Positions 40,979-51,013 of a DNA stretch of 64,000 nt are shown here, in pieces (the stretch's first letter is position 1; each line of letters starts with the position of its first letter). The position numbers were made by a program, and so were the translations under genes. Below the pieces are notes generated by a model. That model did not search any database. It worked only from the letters and a program-made list of their open reading frames with translations, and was not told where the DNA came from. Source of the stretch: Nitzschia putrida (Eukaryota; Bacillariophyta; Bacillariophyceae; Bacillariales; Bacillariaceae). The stretch is from positions 496,001 to 560,000 of the forward strand of contig BLYE01000005.1 of assembly GCA_016586335.1 (NCBI GenBank). The letters are read 5' to 3'.

Positions 40979-42394
40979 ATGGAGGAGCCAGTCATATGGC
41001 TACTTGATGATCGTGATACCTTGTTACAATCCTTTCCTCCAGAAACCAAACTCCCACGAAATCAGAATCCAAATGCAAAATCCAACACAACGCTTGTGTT
41101 GCAAGTCGACGATCGTCGCCCTGGGGAACACCACTGGAGAGAAGTAGCTCTTGCTGACATTGCTGGTGCCTCGAACCCGAACAGTCCTGTAACACACATC
41201 CGTCTCCCTTCTCAAATTTTGGAAGATGCCAGTTGCCGCCAAGCCTTGTGCGAATTGCTTCGCTCGACGGCAAAACACCCTTGGAGTATTACTTTGGATG
41301 TTTTGAATGAGCTCGAACAACTCGGGCTTACGCAGTCGTACGCTCACGCAGACACCTTCCGTCCTCTCCGAACCGTTCAGAAATTCCAACTCATGGTATA
41401 TTCTGAGACAGATCGAATACATTATGTGGACTCTTTGTTCCAATCCATGCCTCATTTCCATAATTTACAGGAGCTTCGAATAGAACGTTTTGGCTTTCGT
41501 GAGGACTCGTTATCTTTGTTGACAAACCTCTTTCAATTGGGCGGGCAATCTCAGACTCCTTCCATTAAGCTCCTATCTCTACGCTTGTGTCGGTTTCAGC
41601 AGGTGGAGGGTACTTCCTTGTTGAGATTGCTAAATTCGGCTCTAGGCCAGTTGCAAACATTGGACGTTAGCTACTGCAGCCTGGACGATACAACACTTGT
41701 ACCTTTGCTACACCAAATTCGGAGAAATGAAGTGTTGGAATGTTTGGATGTCAGCGGCAATCGGTGTTCAACTCCTGAATCTGTCTTGGCATGCGCACAA
41801 CTTATTGACTCGGATCCTCCGATCGGACCCAACTATTCTTGCAGTCGGTTATCAGAATTCCACATGAACTTGGTTTGGCCCGGAAAGTATTGGCGGAGTC
41901 TGAGTCTAGCTCCCTTACTCGAAGCCATTGGCCGAGCCGTTCCTTCGCTGAGGCACTTGGAGTTGTCTCGGAATCAGCTCTACCAGCAGGATATTGAGGA
42001 ATTGGTGAAGTCCATCCGAACGAGTCCCTTACGACATGTCGATCTCAGAACCAACAAATTCGGGAGCTGTGGTATCCAACAACTACTGAAGTTGATGAAA
42101 GAGCATCCAAGCCTGGAATCTGTCTTATACCAGGAGGAAACTGCCTACCGGATTCGAGCAATCCAATCCAGTATATTAATGCAGGCATGGAATGATCGGC
42201 TGGCCACCGTGGAGGACTGCCAGTCGTTGTGGCCCCTGATTCTTCATCGCCTGGGAACACCTGCAAGTTCGCTAGATCCGCACGGTCAGGTTCAGGGGTT
42301 GGTTTCATCTAATGTTGGTTTGACTCTTTCCTTTCAGTTTCTGTTGGATATTTCTGGATTACACCCTCAGATGTTGCGGACGTCAGATAGGTAG
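40979..42394 (+). CDS. Leucine-rich repeat protein (ribonuclease-inhibitor type)
   Basis: A 471-residue protein from the first ATG (40979). Residues 165-390 contain irregular LRRs of the ribonuclease-inhibitor class: LQTLDVSYCSLDDTTLVPLL, LECLDVSGNRCSTPESV, LRHLELSRNQLYQQDIEEL, LRHVDLRTNKFGSCGIQQLL. No signal peptide, membrane segment or kinase domain is seen. Diatoms have many such cytosolic LRR proteins of unknown role. The stop at 42392-42394 overlaps a possible GTAGGT donor (42393), and a phase-compatible acceptor near 42452 would add about 22 residues, so the exact C-terminus is uncertain. Confidence 0.75.
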   Translation: MEEPVIWLLDDRDTLLQSFPPETKLPRNQNPNAKSNTTLVLQVDDRRPGEHHWREVALADIAGASNPNSPVTHIRLPSQILEDASCRQALCELLRSTAKHPWSITLDVLNELEQLGLTQSYAHADTFRPLRTVQKFQLMVYSETDRIHYVDSLFQSMPHFHNLQELRIERFGFREDSLSLLTNLFQLGGQSQTPSIKLLSLRLCRFQQVEGTSLLRLLNSALGQLQTLDVSYCSLDDTTLVPLLHQIRRNEVLECLDVSGNRCSTPESVLACAQLIDSDPPIGPNYSCSRLSEFHMNLVWPGKYWRSLSLAPLLEAIGRAVPSLRHLELSRNQLYQQDIEELVKSIRTSPLRHVDLRTNKFGSCGIQQLLKLMKEHPSLESVLYQEETAYRIRAIQSSILMQAWNDRLATVEDCQSLWPLILHRLGTPASSLDPHGQVQGLVSSNVGLTLSFQFLLDISGLHPQMLRTSDR

Positions 42395-42725
42395 GTGACT
42401 TGTGAGCAATGGCGGCAAACAATCATAAGAACTCCCAAGAATCTGAGTCAGGCTTAATTTGAGGCTTACCGCGTGGATACGCCAATCACGAGTACATATG
42501 ATGCGGGCAAGATCGTAAAAATGGCATGTGGCACTCGTCGTCTCTCATCTCTAGCCACCACCAGATGCAACATAAGGTTAAGAACAGAGAGCGCTTTGGG
42601 ACGGAAGGAATGAATAGAAGCCAGTGGCATGCGACGAACTCCGTCGCAAACCGGTATAAGGGAAGACTGCAAGTTCCATCTCGCCTTGCAAAAATCTCCC
42701 GGATAGGGCAGCACCATGATAAAGC
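42395..42725. other. Spacer between LRR gene and CRAL-TRIO-like gene
   Basis: May contain a short terminal exon of the LRR gene (about 42453-42519). Otherwise no gene is seen. Confidence 0.3.
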
Positions 42726-44271
42726 ATGGACCAACAGCAAAACTTCGATACCAATAGCTCTTGCTGCTTACCAACAAGAGCTTGCAATTTCAATTCATCA
42801 CAAGAACAAGATGAATTGGACCAGTCTACGCTCTCTACACAAAGGATTCTATCCGATGCCCTTAATTCAATGACCATCCAAGAAAGAGATCAACTTCTGC
42901 ACGATGTTCACGGGGTAGCCGAGAATTCACAGGCAGATGAAACGCCCTCATTTCTGATGCAACAACTCAATGAGTTTCAGCGCGAGCTTGATCTGATAAA
43001 GAGGACCGGGACTAACCCGCATTTGCCTGCGTTTGGCCTTGCCCAGCAAATGAATCAACAATTTGTTCAAGACCCAACACTGCAATTGTCGTTCCTGCGG
43101 TCTCGACAGTGGGACTGCAAACGGGCTGTTCTCGACTTCCTTGGGCATTTTGATTTCAAACTCACATTCTTCGGACCGTCAAAACTTACAAAGGCGTTGG
43201 GATTTGAGGATCTGCAACCACATGATTTGAAGTCCTTAAAAGAAGGGTTTTTGCAGATGTTACCCTATCGAGATCGTTCGGGTCGAGCTGTTTTGGTTTG
43301 GATAAATAACGGGCAAACGTATAGGACGGTGGAGTCGATGGTAGGTGGTGCTGCGGTTCATGCTGTAACCTTGTTTTCTTGCAGCGTACACTCACTATGA
43401 AGATTTCCTCTACACAGGTGCGTCAAATTGCGGCGTTGTTGCCGCTCGACGAGGAAACACAGCGCAACGGTATTGTTCTTATTACGTTCATGATCGAAAG
43501 GCAACGTCTCGCCGTCCCATGCCCACCCTTGACCAAATTCGCAATACTACGACGATGCAGCGAACACATGCCAGTCAGATACGGAGTCTTCCACTTCTGC
43601 ATTTGCACAGAGTCTCCGGGACATCTTCTCAAAGAAATCAGCCAAGTATTGGTACTCCTCATGCGTTTCATGCCAAGGAAGGCAAGAGGCCGCATGCAAT
43701 TTCACTACGGTAAGTTCTATGTTTCAATCGTTGTATTATGTTTCTGAGGATATAATCACCCTAACCACTTCTGTCCACCACCCAAGGCTCGCTGGTTGAG
43801 TGGTGTTACAAACTCTTGACCTATGGTATACCAGTATTACTACTTCCTCTTTTAATGGATTATTCAGTTAAGAAGAAGTATTTCTCCGAATACTTGGACA
43901 TGGTTCAGCGAGCTGACGAGATCCTAAGAGAATCCAACTATACTTTAGATCCCATCCTCCTCCCAACCAACCGTGATGTTCTCATCGGCAAGGGGAAATC
44001 ACATCAAAGGTCGCGAGGAAACCAAACCCTATACGACTATATTGATGACCTAGATCAGGTCTCGGATCGAAACACTCTACCGGGATTCGGTTCTCTAGCG
44101 GAACAACTCATTGAGCGAGTCAAGGGTGAAGGGGGTCGATTTCTTTCCAAAGACTTGGGTGTGTGGCTCGTGGTGTCGGATGAAGTTGCGCGACACAAGG
44201 TTGTCAACATGCTGCGCCATAAGCGGATGCGACATCTTCAAGGGAACGGGGGTGTATCGTCGCCTCGATGA
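42726..44271 (+). CDS. CRAL-TRIO (SEC14)-like protein with C-terminal DUF6824-like domain
   Basis: Exons 42726-43340, 43385-43709 and 43787-44271 give 474 residues; introns are 44 and 77 nt and all junctions are in phase. The first intron is the shortest in the window, yet reading through it meets a stop at 43398. The middle (FLRSRQWDCKRAVLDFLGHFDFKLTFFG, then LPYRDRSGRAVLVWINNG) resembles the N-terminal and lipid-binding parts of CRAL-TRIO proteins. The C-terminus reads DVLIGKGKSHQRSRGNQTL, then a predicted helix and FLSKDLGVWLVVSDEVARHKV, the pattern of DUF6824, a domain of unknown function abundant in diatoms. No catalytic residues are recognised. Its biological role is unknown. Confidence 0.7.
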
Positions 44272-45181
44272 TCACAGCACTGTGCCTGTTCTGTATTTAG
44301 ATCTACTCTACCATCATCCAAGCTGCTTCGTCTTTCGTCTGTTGGAGGCGGGCGTCATGACTGCTGTTGGAAGCCTAATGTACAAATTGTTCAGAATAGC
44401 ATTGGATACAAAGAAAAACAGTTTGTAGTTGATGATTCCTACTTCTATGTACCGAACACAACTTGAAAGAAACTAGTTCTTCAAAGTCAATCTATATGCA
44501 TGATAGAATAATTTTCCATTGTGAAGATGCAATCTTTATGTAGACGGTACCATTTGCTCCTTATTTTATCCATGAAGAGGTTGCACGCCTACATGAAGGC
44601 GTGATATGGGGGGTCACGCCTTTATGTAGGCGACCTCCGAACACGGGAAAATCACGGCACGGTGGTGGTTAGTAGTGCACCCAAACCTGGCAAATTAATT
44701 TCGTATTCGAATATTGGAATATATTTTTTGAACCATTTTCCAGGTCCATAATTTATTTTCCCTATTAAATGAGGACACCTACATATAGGCGAGACCCCCC
44801 GAAAAAGGGCCAAAAATCTCTTCATGGATGGGAAGAAGGGAAGAAGATGCGTAATTCTGTTCTTCCTAGCGGCAGTTCCTCAAGGCCATTATCCTGCTTC
44901 GTCGACACGATGGACTCCTGCAGAATTTGGTTCATCGACACGACGGACTCCTTTCCTGGATTTCACGAATCACGAACGAACGGATCTGTGACTGGTTCGT
45001 GTGTTGTCGCGCAAGTCGACCCGAACTGGCCGCTTGCGCGCACTAACATTTAAATGGCAAACGGATCGGTGTGTCAAAACACAACCCGAACAACAACGAG
45101 CAAACCAGAAGCAGCAGGATCCTTTTTGTAGTTGTTGTTGCTGCAAAGAGAAGTGAATCCTATCACTGTTTTCCACTCAAG
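44272..45181. other. Intergenic with hairpin repeats, upstream of prolyl hydroxylase
   Basis: No supported gene in about 900 bp. It contains the inverted repeat listed at 44586-44632 and a degenerate third copy (ACACCTACATATAGGCGAGACCCCCC) near 44774-44800. The final part is the leader of the prolyl 4-hydroxylase gene. Confidence 0.45.
44586..44632. repeat. 19-bp imperfect inverted repeat (hairpin)
   Basis: Arms 44586-44604 and 44614-44632 (beginning CGCCTACATGAAGG) pair over 19 bp with one mismatch around a 9-nt loop. No run of T follows that would suggest a terminator. It could be a remnant of a small inverted-repeat element. Confidence 0.7.
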
Positions 45182-46876
45182 ATGAGATTCTCTGGTGTTT
45201 CCATTCTGAGCGTTTCGGCCCTTTTGCCCCTCGCTTGCCTTGCCAATGACCGCGATCCCTATCCAGCCAGCCCACCTGTTGCTCATCCTGAGGATGACGA
45301 ATGGGAGTACGAAGAGGAAGAGGAATATGAGATCTTTGTAAACCTTTGGAGTAAGCCTCAAACCGTCTTTGAATCCAACCGCGAAACTGTCATGGATTTG
45401 TTGGCAGAGGTTGAAAGCTACATGGAAGACGAGATTTACACCGATCCCAAGTTTGAAAAAATTAAGTACCAATGCCGAAACTTGGATACTCATTGCGCCG
45501 AATGGGCCGTTGATGGTGCATGTGAATCGGATGCAGAACACAGTAAGTTGGGCTTTGTATTGCAATGGCATGACCGGTCAACTTGAATTCCATTTGTGTA
45601 TTTCTTCGCTTTTTCCTTTGTCTTTAATCCTCAATCCAACTCTCTCCTCTTTGTTGTAGTGTTGAAGGAATGTGCTCCTACTTGCAAGATTTGTGACAAG
45701 TATTTTGAAGAATATGTCGAGCATGAAGAAGGGGAGGAAGGAGAAGCTCCTCGCCGTTTGCAACCTGTCACGTTTGGTGTTCCTCAACTCATTGAGGGAG
45801 ATGTCGAAAAACTCTTGGAACTCTTGGATGCCTCTCAAAAGTACATGACGGAAAAAGTTTACGTGGATGACGAGTATGACAATGTCTTTGTAGATTGTGA
45901 AAACCGAGACGCACTTTGCACCAAGTGGGCGTTGGAGGGACTTTGCGAGCACGAGGAAGAAATGGAATTCATGCAACTTTCTTGTGCACCTGCTTGCCAA
46001 ACTTGTCATCTTTTGGATATTCACGTTCGTTGCCCCATTGATCCAGATGTCAGACCTGCTTTTTACCCTGGAGAACTCAATGCTATGTTTGAAAGAATCA
46101 TCAACGACCCATACTGGAATGATACCTATGGTCCATTGGAAGTCCTTTCCAGTCCCAGCACTGGAGGTCCATGGATTATCACCATGAAGAACTTTGTTTC
46201 GGACGAAGAATGTGCCCGATTCATTGAAATTGGATACGAAGAAGGCTTTGAAATTTCCATGGATGTTGCCGAAGAAGCTAGCTTTGATGGTACCTACGAA
46301 GGTGTTGGCAGTGATGGCAGAACCTCGACCAATGCTTGGTGCCCTGAGACTTGCCACACCGACGCTGTTGTCGGGCCCGTTCATGAGCGTATTCAAAAGT
46401 TGACAGGATTGGGTTACAACTATTCGGAATGGTACCAACTGCTTCGGTATGAACCTGGACAATTTTATGAAGAGCAGTAAGTGCAAATGTTGGATGTTGG
46501 TTGCTCTGCCTTGTCCAATGCCTTGCATGTGGATCAGACTAACCCATAATATCGTATCGCATCACATCACAGCCATGACTACATTCATCACGAATGGGAA
46601 AGTGCCCAAGGCCCTCGAGTTCTTACCGTTTACATGTACTTGAATGATGTTGAGGAAGGTGGTGGTACCATGTTTAATGAGCTAGGAAACCTGACCGTCA
46701 TGCCGGAGAAGGGACGAGTTGTCATGTGGCCAAGTGTGTTGGACGAAAATCCCGAAGCATGGGACCGACGAACGATGCATGAAGCGTTGGATGTCAAATC
46801 TGGTATCAAGTATGGTGCCAATGCATGGATTCACCTTCGTGACTTCAAGATTCAATCCGAAAAGGGATGCACGTAA
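45182..46876 (+). CDS. Prolyl 4-hydroxylase with two N-terminal ShK domains
   Basis: Exons 45182-45542, 45660-46476 and 46573-46876 give 493 residues, all in phase. The N-terminus is a signal peptide (MRFSGVSILSVSALLPLACLA). Two ShK-type Cys-rich modules follow (about residues 98-132 and 205-245, each with six Cys, for example CAPTCKIC and CAPACQTCH). The Fe(II)/2-oxoglutarate domain has iron ligands His393 and Asp395 (QHHDYIHHEW) and His462, with Lys472 to bind 2-oxoglutarate, spaced as in collagen and plant prolyl hydroxylases. It would work in the secretory pathway on proline-rich proteins. ShK modules fused to P4H are known from plants, algae and animals; here they come first, not last. 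Confidence 0.92.
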
Positions 46877-46988
46877 AAGAGTGTCATGTCGGTATATCCG
46901 ACGAGTACAACTGCTGTTGTGGTGGGAGTTAGAATAACCGCTGGTAAATCTGGTACTTAACATTTTTATACTACAGTTAGTGTGGACG

Positions 46989-48188
46989 TCACTTTTCCTT
47001 CGACGGATCTTTAGCTTCCTCAGCAGCCCTCCGTCTAGCTTCTGCGGCTGCCAATGCTCGTTCTCGAGGCGACAAGTTATCCTGATTCGCAGAGGAGGTT
47101 GTAGAAGTTTCACCACCACCCAATGCCCGGCCCTGCATGAATTGTTCCTTCAACTCTTGACATCGTTGTCGAATTGGCGCCTCGATCGCTCGAGGATGCA
47201 AGCCATGTTGTGCCATTTCTCGTACTAAATGGGACAGAATATATTCTGGAATGTTTTGTAGCACCGACTTGTTCAGACCTGCTATTTCTGCCGTAGTGTG
47301 GCCATGGACAATGGTCGATTGCAACGCGAAATGACGTGTCAAATACTCGGCTTGCATTTGCGCAAAATTGGTCCAAAATAGTAAATTGTGGTCGGATACC
47401 CAATTGTGACTGAGTTCGTGTAACAACGTTCCCACCAATTCAGGATAAGGACGAAAGGAAGTATTGTCATCGGTCCGAAGTTTGATATCAATCCTCATGC
47501 CTCCGTTGGTATTGTACCCCAACAGACAGGCTCCCGAGGATGATCCACCTGCTTTCATTTTCTTTTCCAAAACATCGTTCCGGGGATCCATTTCTCCCAA
47601 GGTCCCAACCACCAATTCTCGTTCTTGCAAGACAGCTACTACACCTGGATCCGTCGACAACTTTTCCAACAATTCCATGGCTTGAAAATAATGAGGTGTG
47701 GATGTAGCACTGGCATTCCCGGGGTCCACAACATCTTCTGATTGACAGGGTTGCAAGCGACATATTTTATATTGCTTGTCAGGACGCAAGGAGGGACCCC
47801 AAACCGACTTGGGGGCACGATGTTGGGCTTGTCGGGCTTCGACTTCGTCCAGGGCAGCCCAATCACGAATGGTCGGATCACTCCGTTTGGTGGCCAAATC
47901 TTGAAGGACCACGGTCGATGTGGCCATGACGAGCAATTTCAATTTTTTCTTTTGTAGAAATGGAGTCAATATGGGAGTCGAATCATCCACCGTGGTGTTG
48001 TTGTTTGTTGTCACGAGTACCTTGCCTTGACAGAGAATTTTCAAGAGTGTTTCTGTTGACAATCCCAAGGCATGGTATGTTTTCTGCAAGAGTTCCGATG
48101 AGGTTGTATTGGCAGTGATTCCATCGAGTGGTACACTCTTTCCTTGAAATGAAAGTGTAATGGACAAGAAGGGCAATGTGGAAGACAT
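46989..48188 (-). CDS. UBL-WLM metalloprotease (Wss1-like)
   Basis: A 399-residue single-exon protein. Residues 8-90 form a ubiquitin-like fold (LSITLSFQGKSVPLDGI, ILCQGKVL). The WLM domain has the zinc site HELSH (His257, Glu258, His261) and a third His267, in the spacing HExxHx5H typical of WLM/SprT proteases. The C-terminus is Arg/Ala/Glu-rich helix. Wss1-type proteases degrade DNA-protein crosslinks and SUMO- or ubiquitin-linked targets. Plants and fungi have the same UBL-plus-WLM arrangement. The 3' end faces the P4H gene. Confidence 0.9.
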   Translation of the reverse strand: MSSTLPFLSITLSFQGKSVPLDGITANTTSSELLQKTYHALGLSTETLLKILCQGKVLVTTNNNTTVDDSTPILTPFLQKKKLKLLVMATSTVVLQDLATKRSDPTIRDWAALDEVEARQAQHRAPKSVWGPSLRPDKQYKICRLQPCQSEDVVDPGNASATSTPHYFQAMELLEKLSTDPGVVAVLQERELVVGTLGEMDPRNDVLEKKMKAGGSSSGACLLGYNTNGGMRIDIKLRTDDNTSFRPYPELVGTLLHELSHNWVSDHNLLFWTNFAQMQAEYLTRHFALQSTIVHGHTTAEIAGLNKSVLQNIPEYILSHLVREMAQHGLHPRAIEAPIRQRCQELKEQFMQGRALGGGETSTTSSANQDNLSPRERALAAAEARRRAAEEAKDPSKEK

Positions 48189-48482
48189 GATGCTTCTTGT
48201 ACTGTAGTAGTGGTATTAGTAATGGTGGTGCTGCTGATGTTTTTGTGTAGGCGTTTCGTCGTTTGCCGTCGGCAATCTCATCCAACTGCTGCATGTCGCC
48301 GCGATGTTCTTCGAACAAGAGGGAAGCTGGGGGAAATGACACGCACGGTAGTACAGACGAAATTGGACACATCCTACGTATATATAAATACATATACAAA
48401 TACATATATTTCTTGCGATACGTGGCAGGGTGCGTGGCAGCAGGCAAGGGCACACAACCACAACAACAGTGGTAGGACGACG

Positions 48483-50978
48483 ATGACGACCGTGTCCTTG
48501 CGAGGAACGCTGGTTCTAGCTTCCGAAGGAGGCAAAGAAGCCGACGAGGGGTCAGATTCATCCAGGAGCTGGCAATGGAAGGGACTTTGGGCATTTGGAG
48601 GAAGCGTCGCAGCTGCTGCAGCTCACAATCAACAACCCTTTCATTACAAGTTTCAACGCCCTGAGCATCCCTCCCAAGTTCCCGTTCCGGGATTGATTCT
48701 ACAACCACTGCCCGAGGCAGAACAGCCTCCCACACCTACGGCAGCCGACTCCACTGCCACTGCCAGTACAGAACCTGACAAGAACAATCCACAAGAGGGA
48801 GATCCATCAATTTCGTCACCTACGGATCAGCCTCCCATCACTCCCAAAGAAGGTCAAACAACCTCTGAGACAACAAAAAATGTTGGAGACACTTCCGGAG
48901 ACAAAAAGCCTGCAGAGACAACTGAATCATCCAAATCAACAGAAAATGTAACCCCTGCCACCAACAAAGATTCAACGGAAAAAGGAGATGCCGATCAAAC
49001 CGACAAGTCCACTGACGAAGGTCAACAAAGTCAAGGACAGGATGCTATGGATACGGATCCAGTAGTCATTACGTTCGCTACTGTAGCTGAAGGAGATCCA
49101 GAGTTTACGGATGCGGCCGAGAAATATCCAGATATTCCTTGCCCCGTCAGTGGAGAATGGAAGGGTCATTTTCAAAACGCTCCGGCTCGGCCCAAACAGA
49201 ATGCCACCAAGGTTACCGAATCCTTCCATCTCTTTTTGAATGCTACACCCGTAGAAAATGCAAACTACTTTTTTGATGAACGGCCGTTGCCTCCTACAGT
49301 CCATAAAGATTCACTCGTTCATGTACGAGGCACTGGAACCAATCCCTTTGGTACCTTTGAATTGCTTGGATATTTGGATTTGTCTTCCATGGTCTTGGAA
49401 ATGCAGCGTCAATATGTGTATATCCCTCCATCTCCTCGTAAGCGAACCGCCAGTCCACATCGACGAGGAACATCGTCGTCATCTTCTGTCACGACACGCA
49501 ACAAGAAATCCTACTTCACGCGCAAACGACAACCCAGTTGGAAACGCAAATCATTGGAAGAACAACAAGAAGAGACACAGCAAATGAAAAGGCAACGTGT
49601 ATCGATTGGTGGAAAAAAGCCCAAACCGATTTTGGTGACGGGATCTAGTCCGTCCTCGGCTGGAGCCGTACCCAGCGATGGGACGGTTCTGGTGGGGAGT
49701 GTCGGGTTCGCGGAAACTACTTCGGGCATTTCGATCAATCCCAATCTCACTATTATTCCACCACCACCCATAGTTGTTGGTGATCCCATGACTACCCCCA
49801 AGAAGGGCGGTTCGACTACTCCGAGAAAACGAAGTTCCTCGGTCAGCAAGTCTTCTGCGGGTAGTGGTGTCGGTGGTTCTGGCACCAAATCGAGCAGCAA
49901 CCCCTCGGGCACAGGATCGTCGTCCTCACAACCATCCTCCAGTTTGTACATTAAATTGCCCCCTGTAGGGGAACCCAAGAAGGCAAGGTGGCGGGCGGCA
50001 CATTTTTTGTACTACCAACGACCAGACCCCGAGCAACCACCAGCAACCCCCGAGGCTCCTTCTACGCCCAGAGGGGATTCCAAAGGAACTACTGGTGCTG
50101 CAGCTTCAGCAACTGCTTCAGCAACACCAAATCCGAAATATGTAGTCTACGAAGGAGAAATGGTCAATGGCCACCGGGAAGGCCGAGGTATCTGCTTGTT
50201 TAGCAACAGCATGTTGTACGAAGGGGAATGGCGACGCAACAAGGAACATGGACGTGGCCGTTTGTGGACGGCTGATCGTCGACGGCTCATTTACGATGGT
50301 GAATGGGAGCGCGGTCGTATGCAAGGTCTTGGAACCTACTATTATTACACGGGATCTCTAACAGATACCAAGGGGGCGCCACCTGTAGATCCTTCAGGGA
50401 CTTCCCGCTATATTGGAGAATTCAAAGAGAATATGCGCAATGGAACAGGACAATACATATTGCCAGATGGATCTGTATACGATGGACAATGGAGTCAGGG
50501 AAAGATGAATGGCCGAGGTGTGTTCACTTGGCCTGATTGTTCTGTCTACGAAGGAGAATTCAAAGACAATCAGCGACATGGACAGGGTCTTCTCAAGACA
50601 TCCGATGGATTTGTCTACGATGGCATGTGGGTGCACAATGCCATGGAAGGACGAGGAATGGCACACTATCCGAATGGTCAGAGGTACGAAGGAATGTTTG
50701 CCAACGGTCGTAGAGAAGGCCGAGGAACGATTCACTTCACGAATGGAGCAGTATACGAAGGACGCTTCCGCGACGATGCGGTGGATGGGCAAGGTACTAT
50801 GAAAATGTCACGCGCGGTTGTCGTTCCGAACGACGATATGGCCGACACGGATTCACTCGACGAAAAAGAGATGGATACATCATCAGAGGACAAGCCCGAT
50901 TTTATGATTCCTATTTCGTTCCAGTCGGACATGAGCCACATCCATGCCAAAGCAGGTTTTACAGCTGGAGGTGATTGA
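48483..50978 (+). CDS. MORN-repeat protein
   Basis: An 831-residue single-exon protein, starting at MTTVSLRGTLVLA; in-frame sequence upstream is low-complexity and excluded. The first 550 residues are mostly disordered (Thr/Glu/Lys- and Ser/Pro-rich), with one folded-looking segment (SGEWKGHFQN, VHVRGTGTNPFGTFELLGYLDL, about 220-310). Residues about 555-775 are around nine MORN repeats, each like YEGEWRRNKEHGRGR or YDGQWSQGKMNGRGVF. MORN repeats bind proteins and membranes. No kinase or SET domain is attached. The role is unknown. Confidence 0.88.
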   Translation: MTTVSLRGTLVLASEGGKEADEGSDSSRSWQWKGLWAFGGSVAAAAAHNQQPFHYKFQRPEHPSQVPVPGLILQPLPEAEQPPTPTAADSTATASTEPDKNNPQEGDPSISSPTDQPPITPKEGQTTSETTKNVGDTSGDKKPAETTESSKSTENVTPATNKDSTEKGDADQTDKSTDEGQQSQGQDAMDTDPVVITFATVAEGDPEFTDAAEKYPDIPCPVSGEWKGHFQNAPARPKQNATKVTESFHLFLNATPVENANYFFDERPLPPTVHKDSLVHVRGTGTNPFGTFELLGYLDLSSMVLEMQRQYVYIPPSPRKRTASPHRRGTSSSSSVTTRNKKSYFTRKRQPSWKRKSLEEQQEETQQMKRQRVSIGGKKPKPILVTGSSPSSAGAVPSDGTVLVGSVGFAETTSGISINPNLTIIPPPPIVVGDPMTTPKKGGSTTPRKRSSSVSKSSAGSGVGGSGTKSSSNPSGTGSSSSQPSSSLYIKLPPVGEPKKARWRAAHFLYYQRPDPEQPPATPEAPSTPRGDSKGTTGAAASATASATPNPKYVVYEGEMVNGHREGRGICLFSNSMLYEGEWRRNKEHGRGRLWTADRRRLIYDGEWERGRMQGLGTYYYYTGSLTDTKGAPPVDPSGTSRYIGEFKENMRNGTGQYILPDGSVYDGQWSQGKMNGRGVFTWPDCSVYEGEFKDNQRHGQGLLKTSDGFVYDGMWVHNAMEGRGMAHYPNGQRYEGMFANGRREGRGTIHFTNGAVYEGRFRDDAVDGQGTMKMSRAVVVPNDDMADTDSLDEKEMDTSSEDKPDFMIPISFQSDMSHIHAKAGFTAGGD

Positions 50979-51013
50979 GCTTCGAAATATCCAACAACTA
51001 TTAAGAAACCTTC

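Noticed and set aside
45578..46528. Long minus-strand frame (316 codons) opposite the prolyl hydroxylase
   Set aside because: It is antisense to clearly conserved ShK and P4H coding sequence and has no recognisable motif.
48210..48482. In-frame N-terminal extension of the MORN protein
   Set aside because: It covers AT-rich leader sequence (TATATATAAATACATATAC) and yields an unlikely peptide; the ATG at 48483 is better.
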